Below, piece after piece: positions 22,621 to 33,744 of a DNA stretch of 64,000 nt (its first letter is position 1; every line of letters begins with the position of its first letter). A program made the translations under genes and the position numbers. The notes under the pieces are model-generated. The model searched no databases and was not told the origin of the DNA. It saw nothing but the letters and a program-made list of their open reading frames with translations. Origin of the DNA: Przewalskia tangutica. Taxonomy: Eukaryota > Streptophyta > Magnoliopsida > Solanales > Solanaceae. Where the stretch lies: contig CM056724.1 in NCBI GenBank assembly GCA_029844215.1, forward strand, positions 82,975,093-83,039,092, in the 5' to 3' direction.

Positions 22621-23133
22621 GGGTAAGAGTATATCTGAGGGGTAAATCCCCAAGATAGTTATACCACCTTCTCCATGGTAAGAGTATAAATGAGGGGTAA
22701 ATCCCAAAGATCGTTATACCACCTGCTTTACCACTTTCTCCAGGGTAAGAGTATAAATGAGAGGTAAATCCCCAAATATCGTTATACCACCTGCTTTACC
22801 ACCTTCTCTAGGGTAAGAGTATAAATGATGGGTAAATCCCCAAAGATCGTTATACCACCTGCTTTACCACCTTCTCCAGGGTAAGAGTATAAATGAGGGG
22901 TAAATCCCCAAAGATCGTTATACCACCTGCTTTACCACCTTCTCCAGGGTAAGAGTATAAATGAGAGGTAAATCCCCAAAGATCGTTATACCACCTGCTT
23001 TACCACCTTCTCCAGGGTAAGAGTATAAATGAGGGGTAAATCCCCAAAGATCGTTATACCACCTGCTTTACCACCTTCTCCAGGGTAAGAGTATAAATGA
23101 GGGGTAAATCCCCAAAGATCGTTATACCACCTG
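22621..23133 (+). repeat. 68-bp tandem repeat, about 7.5 units (LTR B, 5' copy)
   Basis: Unit GGGTAAGAGTATAAATGAGG, GGTAAATCCCCAAAGATCG, TTATACCACCTGCTTTACCA, CCTTCTCCA. Units are nearly identical, implying recent amplification. The 3' LTR of the same element has one unit fewer. Confidence 0.92.
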
Positions 23134-23969
23134 TTTCCGTGGATTTGCTATCTATACTTTTGATTACTCTCATTGTTAGTAAGGCAATCGTGTCTTTATT
23201 ATTTGAGTAGTGACTTTGAGGCGTGCGTCCACGACTTGATATATCGCTTATGTATTGTGTCTTGTAGGTTGGCTATCATACATGTCTCCTGTTTTGTTTA
23301 AACTGTTATGATTTCATTACAGTACTTACTGTTTCATATACTTGGTACATTCTTGTCTTGACCTCGTCGAGGCTGCGTTCATCCGCATGAGTTTAGTCTG
23401 TTGTTTGGTGATCGGCAGTGTAGGACCGCCGTAGTTTTGGATAGCTCCTTTTGTTCGGGAGTTTATATTTTTGGTATAAGTTCTTTCAGTACAAGCTTTT
23501 GTACAGTTATGGGTACGGCGGGGCCTTGTCCCGTCATAGTTCAGTATTACTCTTAGAGGTCTGTATTCATATGTGGGATTGGACTCATGTACAGTGTAGT
23601 GTCTTTTATTATGTATATTATATGGCAGCCTTGTCGGCTTTGCCATTGTACGTATGTTGGTTTTAAAAAAAAAAGGGTGTTATTTAAATTCCGCAGTTTG
23701 CTTTGTTGTTAAGGTAGAAGGGTGCCCAGGTAGGGCACGATCACGAGCTTGAGGTTGGGCGCGGCAGTGGTATCGAAGCGATCGATCCTCGGAATGTCTA
23801 CAGACCGTGTCTAGTAGAGTCTTGATTATCGGTGTGTTGCACGCCACACCCATAAACAGGAGGCTACATGACATTTAGGAGTTGGTTTCTATTCTTCTCA
23901 CTCTAAGATCGTGCCATAGAGCTGTGTTAGTAAGATAATTCCTCTCTGACGTGATTTTGTGTTCTGATT

Positions 23970-24625
23970 ATGCCTCGAGAGCAACAGTCGCCCAGAAGGG
24001 AAAAGGAGTAGCAAGAGCTACTAGTCAGACTCAGGGAGTTGATAGGGCTTATGCCCAGGGTATACCGGACGTTGTTCCATAGTCGGTGAGTTCTTCTGCG
24101 CCAGGTTTTGAGACCCCAGCACCAGAGCCTCCAGTTTCACAGTTAGGAGAAGACTATAGGGTCATGAGGGAAGCAGTTATGTTATTGACCAAGATAGCGG
24201 TGCTACAGTTTCATCAGTAGGAGGTTATTCGGCAAGATGCAGTGTACAGAGGTAGAGAGCAGCGCGAATCAGCGTAAGAGGCTAGACGGTTGGTTATCGG
24301 TGAGTTTTTGGACGAGCGACCTCGGCGGCGAAGTGCGATATTCGTCCCACCTACCCGGTACATACCGCGGCTCACGTGGGATATTGGACCCACAAGGTAT
24401 TTAGGAGCGGTCCAAGCTCCGGGTCGAGGTTCTCGAGGAAGCGAGAGGACTTTCTCAGTCGAGGCCACCTATTCCTCAGTGTTTCAGATGTGGTAAGCGT
24501 CATTCGGGGAAATGCCGTTATGGCATAGGTGTTTGTTTTCATTGTGGCCGTCCGGGCCATATACGGAGGGTATGTCCTTTTAGAAAGGGCACCGGTGAGG
24601 TGGCTCAGCCTATGAGGCCGATGGT
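23970..24625 (+). pseudogene. gag: gag remnant lacking the capsid core, element B
   Basis: ATG at 23970 (MPREQQSPRREKE then stop). Later segments read in pieces: REAVMLLTKIAVLQFHQ near 24170-24215 and a proline/arginine-rich linker. An undamaged nucleocapsid zinc knuckle at 24534-24575 reads CFHCGRPGHIRRVC (CX2CX4HX4C). The Retrotrans_gag capsid core present in D is missing between the N-terminal helix and the linker. That deletion is shared with G1 and G2, so it is ancestral to this family. Stops at several places rule out a full protein as sequenced. Confidence 0.75.
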
Positions 24626-24774
24626 TGATTCCCTTTCCTCGCGGTATCGTCCCAGGCGGTGTTGAGATGTCGGCCGGTAGTGGTAGAGTCGAGTGGAGTT
24701 TATGGTTCTGGCGGTCCTTCGAACCGCATAGCTGACGTGACTACGGGACAGGATCAGGAGGCGACATCGCATGG

Positions 24775-24860
24775 GGTTACAGGTATATCTCGATTCTTTT
24801 GAATCATACGTGCATTGATAGATTCAGATTTCGCCCTAGCATATATGTTTTCCCTTTGTT
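24775..24860 (+). pseudogene. pol: Protease scrap, element B
   Basis: ALIDSDFALAY matches the active-site segment that reads ALIDPGSTLSY in D, with the catalytic Asp kept but the Gly lost. The frame is closed on both sides. Confidence 0.55.
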
Positions 24861-25505
24861 GCTAGCAGTTGTAAGTGATAGTACCCAGGTAGGAATACTT
24901 TGATTAGTAAAGTGAAAAGTTAAGAATGTTGACAAGAATGGTAAGTGGCTGAGACTATAGTTGTGTAGAGTTCACAAGTTGTAATTGCCCCATGTGATGT
25001 AAGACCAATAGGGAAGAATGTACGGTAGAAATACTTCGACCTCTGTGACAAACCTCTAGTGAATAGGGGGATAGGGTGAGAAGTACTTTGAGATAAGAGA
25101 GAGTTTTAGTTCAGACTAAGACTGAGAAGTTAAGGGTGACGATGATTCGGGTTATGGACTTCTTTCGTCAACCGATAGTATGGAATGGGGTGATGTTAGT
25201 TGGTAATAGTCCGTATGTGATAGGGTCCCGGGGATGCAAGGCCCAGTCTAGTTGATCGTTATGCGAGTTCGTGGATGCGTTCCACCGAATCAGTCGTAAG
25301 GGCCAGAAAGAGCCTTAACGGGAATGTATGTAGCATAATGGCCAAGTTTGGATAGTAAATCCAAGGATTGGTGAACAAGAAACAATATTGAGATTTTGTA
25401 CGTATGTTATGTGGTGGCCATGTGGCATCGTTGGTCTTGTGCGATTTTGATTGATAGGCATAGTATAGAGTTTATGCGGAGTTTGTATAACAGCAACCGA
25501 CTAAG

Positions 25506-25524
25506 AACATTCGGGGCGAATGTT
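25506..25524. other. Terminal hairpin of element B
   Basis: AACATTCG, loop GGG, CGAATGTT. The loop differs from A and E but the stem is the same. Confidence 0.85.
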
Positions 25525-25528
25525 TCTA

Positions 25529-25538
25529 AGGGGAAGAA
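25529..25538 (+). other. Polypurine tract of element B
   Basis: AGGGGAAGAA immediately before the 3' LTR. Confidence 0.8.
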
Positions 25539-26018
25539 TGTTACACCCGTAAGTCCGGACATGTATAAGAGAATGCGTAAGGAATCAAGACTTGGAAATT
25601 GGTACGAAAGGAAGAATTGTTTTTCCGGAAAATCTTAGAAACAGGAAAGGAAAAATGTTCGTTGTTGAGAATTGGATTCTCAAAATGCATTATTTGAAGA
25701 GTATGAAACTTTTTAACATTATGGAAATTTATTATTACGGATTTGGTCATGTGGGGCCCACCCGAGGAATTTTACATTTTTGTGGGGCCCACGAGGGTTA
25801 CGGAATTTTATGGACGAATGAGAGGGCGACATGTGACACCCCCCCCACACATGGTCTTGGTCGATATAGTAAGGGGTAAAATGGTCATTGACCATCTTGG
25901 AAGATAAGTCTTCAAAGCTTGATATTATTGACCAAAGTCAACTTGCCACTTGGGCTTGATCCTAGTGAAACTCATCCTAGCCACTCATGTGTTGCAATCT
26001 AAGCCCTCCAATGTGTTT

Positions 26019-26024
26019 TATATA
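26019..26024 (+). promoter_or_regulatory. TATA-like motif of LTR B (3' copy)
   Basis: TATATA in GTTTTATATACTACC, identical context to 11205. Confidence 0.5.
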
Positions 26025-26759
26025 CTACCCTAGTGCAAGACAAGGTCTTCCAACACTTAGAAAAAATCACAACATTGTTGTTCTTGCTAGAAGCTCTCGG
26101 GTTTGCACATATTGCCACAAGAAAAATTTGTAGTTTTGATCCATTGTTCACAAGACCTAAACCCAATGTCCCTAAGGGTATTGTAAGGATATCTCAATAG
26201 AAAGATTTCGGAAAAACGGCGTTTTCACGTTAATCGCAAGGCGGAAACTTAAAGAGTTCTTCAACTTTGAAGTTGGAACTTGAAGATAGGTTCTTCATAG
26301 GCTTCTAAGGAGTGCTTGGAGCGGATTGGAACATAAGGAAAGGAGCTAAGAATTTTCTAAGGAGCGACTTTGAATCTTGGAAATTTTAAGGGCTTGTAAA
26401 GGTATAATTCTTGTCGTTTTAGCAATTAAGGTTTACTTATCATTGTAGCTATGGATATTAACAAGCATGAGTTATATATTATGAGGTTTGATAAGTGTTT
26501 TGGCTATTGGAACCCTAATCCAAAAACTAGCATGTTTAGCCTTAAGATTACAATTCAATTCGATTATTAGTTTAAGTCGTCGCATGTTGTAGAAAGAAGG
26601 AAATTGTAGTTGTTGAAGTTGTTTATGACTATATAACATGTTAGACCTTAGAACTTGGAATTGGAAAAGGATTGGAAAAGACTTTGAATTGTTGGTTATG
26701 TTGTTGGCCGAGAATGGCTTGAATATGGAACTACTTCGTATTAATTGTGGGGCGGAATT

Positions 26760-26783
26760 TTACACGTATTGTAAGGCGTGTAA
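26760..26783 (+). other. Conserved LTR hairpin (7-bp stem) in LTR B
   Basis: TTACACG, 10-nt loop, CGTGTAA, about 740 nt downstream of the TATA motif and just before the AATCCCCTTTG segment shared by all families. Same stem in M, G1 and G2. Related stem with a swapped base pair in D. Confidence 0.7.
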
Positions 26784-27835
26784 TCCCCTTTGTTTGGTTG
26801 TTGTTTTGAGCCTTAAATGTGGCGTGTTGGTTATTGCATTCGGCCTTGAAAAAGGTGGCAAAGTGAGTAGAAACAAAGGAAGTGCTGCCCGATTTTCCGT
26901 AGAATTAGAGACCGTATACTTAGTATTATTCTACGTTTGAGACTAGAAGTTGATAGTCTTGTTGTGACCATTATAGGTTGACACTTCTACGTACGGCGTA
27001 TTCGGCTTAGCTTGTGGATTTAGCCGAAAAGGTATGTGAACTATCTCCTCTTCTAGCATGATTCCTTAAGATAAAGAAAGTATGTCCTACTCCTTAAATG
27101 ATCCATTCCTTGGTTGTATTTGGATTGCCTAAAATAGAATTCGTTCTATGTACTCCCTTGATTGTACTTTGATGTTTAAATTGTAAGTTGTATAATCCAT
27201 TTCCTTAGTGAGGTTGGATTCTTAAAAGTGAAAGTATTTTACTTAAAGTACATAGAGTCTTGAAAAGGAAGTGGGTTCCAAACCTTTTGGCTAGTGCCTT
27301 AGTTCCAAAACCTAAGGGTTGTTGTAATGACTTTAGGGGAGTTAAAAGAGTGATTTACTTAATTGTTTTAAGAGAGGAGAAATGACATGATTTAAGAGAA
27401 GTAACTTGTTTTAAAGGTGTGAGTTACTTGAGGTTTAAAAGTAGAAGAAACTTGTTTTCTAAATATTAAGAGACTTGAAGTATTTTGAAAGTTAAGAAAC
27501 TTGATTTGTAAGTATGTGATACTTGGTTTTAAGTATAAGTCTCTTGGTTATAAAAAGGAATGAATATGTCTAAAACCATAAAGGGTTATAACGGCTTTAT
27601 GGGAAGTTGGTTATAACGGTTTTATGGAAGGTTAAGAAAGTTGTCTATTTTGATTATTAGGCATAAGTTGCCTAGATTGTGAAAATTTGAAGTTACTTGA
27701 TTTCAAGCTTTGAAATGAGTTTTCTAAGAGTGTAGTAACTTACATTGAAAAATAGACACACCTTGATACTACGGGTGTTAGTATCTTGGGGTTTTACATA
27801 AAAAGGAGTCTTTTGAAAAGAATGTACGTACGTAG

Positions 27836-27973
27836 TACTTTGGCTTGTTTAATTGAGAATTATTCTATGTGTGCCTTGATAAGTACTTTGGCTTGTTTAA
27901 TTGAGAATTATTCTATGTGTGCCTTGATAAGTACTTTGACTTGTTTAATTGAGAATTATTCTATAAGTGCCTT
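27836..27973 (+). repeat. 48-bp tandem repeat, three units (LTR B, 3' copy)
   Basis: Same array as 22068-22205 with the same copy number. Confidence 0.9.
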
Positions 27974-28388
27974 GAGTTTATAAAATGAAAGTCTATAGAT
28001 TTTATGAACTTGCCTATGTGTGTTGGTGATAGCCTTTGAGTGTAAGTATTATGTTTTATTACGTTGCCGCGACTCTCGGTTGGAGAATTGGTCTGCTGTT
28101 AATGAGTTTACTTGGGCGACGCAAGCGGTGATGTGGGATTCCACGGGTATGCTTCCATTATTTGTGTTACTCCTTGGACATGCTTATGCGATGTGGGATT
28201 CCGGGGCATGTGACCAGGAGGCGGGTTAGATTCCCGGATTTATAATGTCATGTTAGTGCCTTAAGTAAACCAAAATGAGAGTGTATATGAATAAGACTAA
28301 TAAGAAGTTAGGGGGATTTCTTAACTTGCTTACTTATTGTGTGATAAGTTGGTAGTGCTTATGTTATGTATGATGGCCAGTTGAGGTA

Positions 28389-28833
28389 GGGTAAGAGTAT
28401 ATCTGAGGGGTAAATCCCCAAGATAGTTTTACCACCTTCTCCAGGGTAAGAGTATAAATGAGGGGTAAATCCCCAAAGATCGTTATACCACCTGCTTTAC
28501 CACCTTCTCCAGGGTAAGAGTATAAATGAGGGGTAAATCCCCAAAGATCGTTATACCACCTGCTTTACCACCTTCTCCAGGGTAAGAGTATAAATGAGGG
28601 GTAAATCCCCAAATATCGTTATACCACATGCTTTACCACCTTCTCCAGGGTAAGAGTATAAATGAGGGGTAAATCCCCAAAGATCGTTATACCACCTGCT
28701 TTACCACCTTCTCCAGGGTAAGAGTATAAATGAGGGGTAAATCCCCAAAGATCGTTATACCACCTGCTTTACCACCTTCTCCAGGGTAAGAGTATAAATG
28801 AGGGGTAAATCCCCAAAGATCGTTATACCACCT
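28389..28833 (+). repeat. 68-bp tandem repeat, about 6.5 units (LTR B, 3' copy)
   Basis: Same units as 22621-23133, one fewer. Confidence 0.92.
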
Positions 28834-29461
28834 GTTTCCGTGGATTTGCTACCTATACTTTTGATTACTCTCATTGTTAGTAAGACACTGTGTACTGTTA
28901 TTTGAGTAGTGACTTTGAGGCGTGCGTCCACGACTTGATATGCTTACATGTATTGTGTCTTGTAGGTTGGCTATCATACATGTCTCTGTTTTGTTTAGGC
29001 ATTATGATTTCATTACAGATTTCATCGCTTCACATACTTGGTACATTCTTCATCTTGACCTCCTTGGGCTGCGTTCATCCGCATGAGTTTAGGTCTGTTG
29101 TTTGGTGATCGGCAGTGTAGGACCGCTCGAGTTTTGGATAGCTCCTTACATTGGGAGTTTATCTTTTTGGTATAAGTTCTTTCGATCTGAGGCTTTTGTA
29201 CAATTATGATGCACGGGGCCTTGTCCGTCATAGTTGATATAACTCTTAAGTGCAGTATTCATATGTGGGATTTGACTCATGTACAGTGTAGTGTCTTTTA
29301 TTATGTACATTATATGGCAGCCTTGTCGGCTTTTCCCTTGTACGTATGTTGGTTTTAAAAAAAAAAGGGTGTTATTTAAATTCCGCAGTTTGCTTAGTTG
29401 TTAAGGTAGAAGGGTGCCCAGGTAGGGCACCAGTCACGGGCCCGGGGTTCGGGGCGCGACA

Positions 29462-29466
29462 GTAAT
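29462..29466 (+). repeat. Target-site duplication GTAAT (right of element B)
   Basis: Pairs with 10712-10716. Confidence 0.9.
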
Positions 29467-30455
29467 ATTATCGTATAGTGGATATATCGATGATGTATAT
29501 CGGTACGAGTGTATTTATTTGGAGTCGTATGCATGTTGCCTAGAATGATTATAGATTACCAAGAATTAGTAAAAACCTTAATTACTTGGAAGGTGTGAAA
29601 TCGTTTATTGAACCCACACCTAGGCTTTATATATGTACTGATTTGGAAAATCAGGAGATAATGAACTGAATAAGATGGTGATAGACTCTTGGTATATCAG
29701 GTTCAATTGAATTAATGACATACCCAGTTGTTGGGTTAAGCTATGATTATAGGCTTAAGTGTCATATATGAATGATATTCGTATGAAGTTAATAGAGTTG
29801 TTGTGAGTTCTTAATAAGACTTTGAGATATTAAGAAGCTACATTTCCCGTATTGTGGGGATTGATAATGTAGGCTCGGGACATTGTTAACCTTATAATAT
29901 TGATAACCGTTGAGACCTTAGATACAAGGCCGTCTGGAGTAAAAGATGTTACGGTTGATCTTAGTTGAAGTACATAGTATACTTGGGGTATATTAGTGTG
30001 ATAATTCCATGGGTTGTGTGACATGAAAATGGATAGTTAATCTAAGAAGACCACTAGGCTTTCATGACTTGAATAGTGAGATTTATTCCGGACCAGGAAT
30101 GAGAAGTTATTGTGATAATGGGTCGGGTTGAGGACCAATCGCGGGTCAACCCGCAACCCGGAATGGAGTGGGGTCAGTTTGAGGTGGTCCCTCTAGGTGA
30201 TAGGGTCACAAGGGTGCAAGACCCAAGTCTGGTTAATCGTTGTACTGGTTCGTGATGCGTTCCACCAGAACCGGGTCGGGAAGGCCGAGAATGACCTTAA
30301 AAGAAATTGAAGCTAGTGTAATGACCAAGTTTGGAGGTGGTAACTCCAAGGTTTTGAAAACTGAAGCGATTACTGAAATATGGTACGTGTACTAGAAAGA
30401 GTTCGGTTGTACGAGGAGAGTACGACGAGTAAGAAAAGAAGCGAACATGTGTTAA
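29467..30455 (+). mobile_element. Element C internal region, distal segment
   Basis: Continues the internal region broken at 10716. From about 29910 it follows the shared non-coding module of A (GAGACCTTAGATACAAGGCC, ATTCCATGGGT, TCGGGTTGAG...GGGTCAACCCG, GATGCGTTCCACC). An 8-bp inverted repeat lies at 30124-30153. Homology to A stops at about 30455, right after GAACATGTGTTAA (A position about 17495). The rest of that region is found, inverted, at 4135-4397. No open frame of interest. Confidence 0.8.
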
Positions 30456-31240
30456 AAGAATCTACGCATAAGGATTATGATAACCCTCCATTTGAAACTT
30501 AGAAAGGATCCCATATACAAATGTTGTGATGTGGGGTGACTTGGTAGGGGTTGGAATACCGAAATAGGTTAAGTTGGACCTAAGACTATAGATTGCATAC
30601 CATTGGATCTGCAAATAACAGTAGTGATTATGGCATCTTGATCAAAGAATGCTGCATTCTTTGAAGATAACTTTCCTTAAGAAGGAAAAAAAGTATTTGC
30701 TCGAGGTTAACAAGGCCTGCGAGTGCCTGACTATCCGGAACTAGACGTTCCATATCTACAGGACTCGAAAGTTGCTGAATATCCAGAACTCAATATTCCA
30801 GATCAATAGAACTCAAAGATTCTAGATGTTGAATCAAGACGGAGCTAAGAGTGGACAAAGACTCATTCGAGGCTTCTAGTTTATATGCTTGAAAATGAAT
30901 CATGGGCAATTAACAAAGAATTGTCAACTAAAAACATTGTTTTGGAAAGAAGCTACAGGGAGAGAAATAGATTCCGTCAGATTGAACCATACTTATGTAA
31001 TGGTTGGTCTTCCTCCGAGAAAAGAACCTTTGGGTTGTAAAAGTGGATACTCAAATTGAGTAAAAAATAAATGGATCTACTGACAAGTTTAAGGCCTCAA
31101 CTATTTGGACATGTGCTCCTATGTGAATAGCTTAACATCCAGGGTCACCACATTCTTGCGTGATATGGAAGTTGAGACAGCCTTCCTAACTGGAGAGTTG
31201 GTTTGGTGGACTGTTGAGCTTCTTCCTGAACTTCTTTTTT
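30456..31240 (+). pseudogene. pol: Ty1/copia pol remnant: connector - reverse transcriptase start
   Basis: Shifted frames read in order: DYDNPPFET (about 30475, connector after integrase), VGPKTIDC and IGSANNSSDYGILI (30575-30630), NAAFFEDNFP (about 30650), WKEATGREIDSV (about 30945, RT N-terminus), VGLPPRKEPLGCK (about 31000), STDKFKA (about 31078) and MEVETAFLTGEL (31170-31205, the block with the first catalytic Asp region of copia RT). The order and spacing are normal for copia pol, but several stops and frameshifts abolish coding. It begins at the residue where the minus-strand copia remnant at 4398 ends. It stops before the YVDD box. Confidence 0.8.
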
Positions 31241-31412
31241 GGTCCCTGAAATGTTTACATTTTGGTCCTGAAATATTCAGATAAAACAGAAACAATGAAT
31301 ATAACTACAGAAACACTGACTCTGAAGTTAGAAAGCCAATAGTTGGAAAACCAAAAGTCTGAAAGTGGAAGAAGAAAGTAATACGAAACAACCCGAGGGG
31401 TATGCGGTTATA
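31241..31412. other. Short unassigned stretch
   Basis: TTTTTGGTCCCTGAAATG followed by TTTTGGTCCTGAAATATTC is a doubled motif. The rest has no recognised feature. Confidence 0.4.
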
Positions 31413-31748
31413 ATCTTTAAAGAAATCAAATCTCATCACTTTCAAAATAAATATTCATTAATGTAGTAACCTAACAAGGTCAACTAGACTCCACTACTTC
31501 CTAACGACTCTTACCAACATCCCCCATAAGACTTGGTAAGAACTTAAGAATATTCTAGACATGTTTTTAGCCTAAAATCTATCACGTGAATACTTCCTAA
31601 TTTACAAGGCAAGTACTTCAAGAATCCAAGTCACGTATACTCCAAATAACAAGGCAAGTATATTCAAACAACAAGTCATGTATACTCCCAACAACAAGAA
31701 AGTATACTCAAACAACAATTCACGTATACTCCTAATCAACAAGGCAAG
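31413..31748 (-). repeat. Minus-strand LTR fragment of the C/M family
   Basis: Reverse complement of about 9579-9915 with few differences, including the GTATACT array and the GAGATTTGATTTC start of the 69-bp repeat. Cut on its right by the start of element D. The last five bases (GCAAG, 31744-31748) would be the left TSD of D if its right end, outside the window, carries the same bases. Confidence 0.8.
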
Positions 31749-32283
31749 TGTTATACCCCGTAGTTCTGGCCATACGTGTGAGAGCGTACGAAAGGGATTA
31801 AGACTTAAATTTTAGAAGGATAGGTTGACGGATTGTTTCAGACGGGTTTTGGGTCAACTTTGGGGCGGGTTATGACCCGTTACATTGAGGGTTCCTAGGT
31901 GTTTCAAAGTCCTAGTGCGTAGTTCGTTGAGTCTAGTTTCCAACGCAACCAACCGTTCGTCGATAGGACATCGGAGTAGAAAGTTATGGGAGTTACAAGT
32001 TCGGCGTGATCGGACAGAAATGTGTTTGATCGAAACCCACGATGCCGTGGCGCCGAAGCGAGCGCGGCGCGGATGATCTGAGGGTTCGCTGAAGTTGCAA
32101 CTCGCATGGCCGGAAGCGAGGGCGCGCCGGAAAGTTCCGGCGAGAGGTTTGGCAGCGGCGCCGCAGCCGCCAGGCTGGCGCCGCGGCGAAGTTGAGTGGA
32201 AAAATCTAAATTGTTTTGTTTTAAAAAAGGCCATGGGAGGGTGACAAGTGTCCCCCCCATCTGATTTTGCATGCACTACTTAT

Positions 32284-32308
32284 TGACCAAGTCTTGAAGA
32301 CTTGGTCA
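32284..32308. other. 25-bp palindrome in LTR D
   Basis: TGACCAAGTCT, loop TGA, AGACTTGGTCA: an 11-bp perfect stem just upstream of a CT-repeat leader. Could be a protein-binding site or a hairpin. Confidence 0.7.
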
Positions 32309-32717
32309 TTCTTCAAGTTCTTCTCTCTCTCTAAAGCTAAAGCTCTCCCTTCTCTCTAGAATTTCAAGAGGAAATCTAAGCTTGAGGAAAATCTGAAAAG
32401 TGTGGCAAGAAGAAAGCTTGTTGGCTAGCTTGTAGGAGTTATTGTGGTGGTGTTTTTGGAAAGGAGGCTAGCAAATTCGTTGGAATAATTTGGCTAAAGA
32501 TCTAAGGTAACAATTCTTCTCTTGTAGCTCGTTTTTGGTGTTGCATGTGAAGAAGAAAGATCTTATAGTGATAAATATTGCTCTTAGAGAAATTGCATGT
32601 AAGAAATATGGGTTGGATATGAAAGAATTGGATAAGAAGGTTATGTGAGCATGTTGTAGCCAAAATACTACCTTAAACTTGTTAAGTTAGTTGTTGTACA
32701 TTGTGGGGCAGAATTTC

Positions 32718-32739
32718 ACACACCCAAGATTAGGTGTGT
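32718..32739 (+). other. Conserved LTR hairpin in D (variant stem)
   Basis: ACACACC pairs with GGTGTGT. Aligned to B and G, the pair G-C at the top of their stem is A-T here, so pairing is kept by a double change. Confidence 0.6.
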
Positions 32740-33744
32740 AATCCCCTTTGTGTTGATTGGATTGTTGGGCCTTAAATGTGGCGTTTGGATGTTTAATTCG
32801 GCCTTGATAAATGTGGCAAAGTATGTAGAAACAAAGGAAATGCTGCCCGATTTTCCATAGAAATTAGTAACTTTGAACTTGGAATATTCTACATTGAAAC
32901 TAGAGGTTAATAAACGTATTATGGTCATTATAGGTTGACGTATTACGTGCGGTAGTTTGGACTTGGCAAGTGGATTGACCCGAAGAGGTATGTGGAACTT
33001 TCCTACCTCTTAAGCATGAATAATTGTATCTATATAGTACGGTAGACGTACAAAGGCTTTGGTATCCTTTACTTGTTTTAATGATGTTTTAAGTCTTAAA
33101 GTTAAGGGACTTTGAGTGTTTGAAGTATATGATACTTGTTTCGTTAAAAGTATAAGTCCCTTGGATATAGGGAGATGTGTTTGACTAGTATATAATGGTA
33201 ATATAACGACATTATGGGAAGTTGGTTGTACTGGCTTTATGGAAGGTTAACAAAGAAAGGTTTACTCCAAGTACAACAAGTACGGATAAATGGTTTGAAT
33301 TTGTGAAAGGCAAATTGTTTTAAAGGCATTAATTGCCTAAGGTTTTTAAAGAAATGAAGTCACTTGATTTAGAAGCCTATTGTATTTTTAAAGATAAACG
33401 TGACTTGTTTTGAAAAGCTGTCGTGACTTGATACTACGGTTATTAGTATCTTGGGAGTTTTACATAAAAAGGAGTCATTTTCTTAAAAGGTTTAACGAAC
33501 GTGGTACTTGGGTTAAATTCCCGGATTTTCTTTTAAAATGACATGTAATTCCTTAAGTAACTAAAATGAGAGGATGTACTAGAAATGTTATTAAGAAGTT
33601 AGGAGATATTCTTAACTTGCTTACGTTATGATAAGCCGGTAGCGCTTATGTTATGTATGATAGCCGGTTGTGCTGATTTATGTATTATTATTATTATTAC
33701 TATTTATGCCATGGATTTGCTACCCATGATGTGAGTGCGGCGCT

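Larger units (their letters stand above)
21329..23766 (+). repeat. 5' LTR of element B, second part
   Basis: Continues from 12281 after removal of A. Ends GCGCGGCA, a damaged form of GCGTGACA, directly before the primer-binding segment GTGGTATCGAAGC. Carries the two tandem arrays listed separately. Confidence 0.88.
23767..25538 (+). mobile_element. Internal region of element B
   Basis: Begins with the damaged primer-binding segment (GTGGTATCGAAGC). Contents in order are gag remnant, protease scrap (about 24775-24860), shared non-coding module (about 25120-25320, inverted repeat degenerate), hairpin and polypurine tract. Confidence 0.85.
10717..29461 (+). mobile_element. Non-autonomous Ty3/gypsy element B (contains nested A)
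   Basis: 5' LTR 10717-12281 plus 21329-23766 (about 4.0 kb once A is removed), internal region 23767-25538 (1.77 kb) and 3' LTR 25539-29461 (3.9 kb), flanked by GTAAT on both sides. The internal region holds a gag fragment with zinc knuckle, a protease scrap and non-coding sequence. There is no RT, RNase H or integrase. Long LTRs around a short, mostly non-coding interior fit the LARD / TR-GAG class of parasitic retrotransposons. The two LTRs are very similar, so the insertion is recent. Confidence 0.9.
25539..29461 (+). repeat. 3' LTR of element B
   Basis: TGTTACACCCGTAAGTCC to GGGGCGCGACA. Uninterrupted counterpart of the 5' LTR. It supplies the empty site for A and the intact hairpin at 26760. 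All open frames inside are LTR shadows. Confidence 0.92.

Noticed and set aside
22621..23133. CRISPR-like appearance of regularly repeated units
   Set aside because: Units are contiguous 68-bp tandem repeats without unique spacers, inside a plant LTR.
31854..32276. 140-codon minus-strand and 122-codon overlapping frames
   Set aside because: They lie in the GC-rich part of LTR D, overlap each other in different frames and match no family. GC-rich shadow frames.
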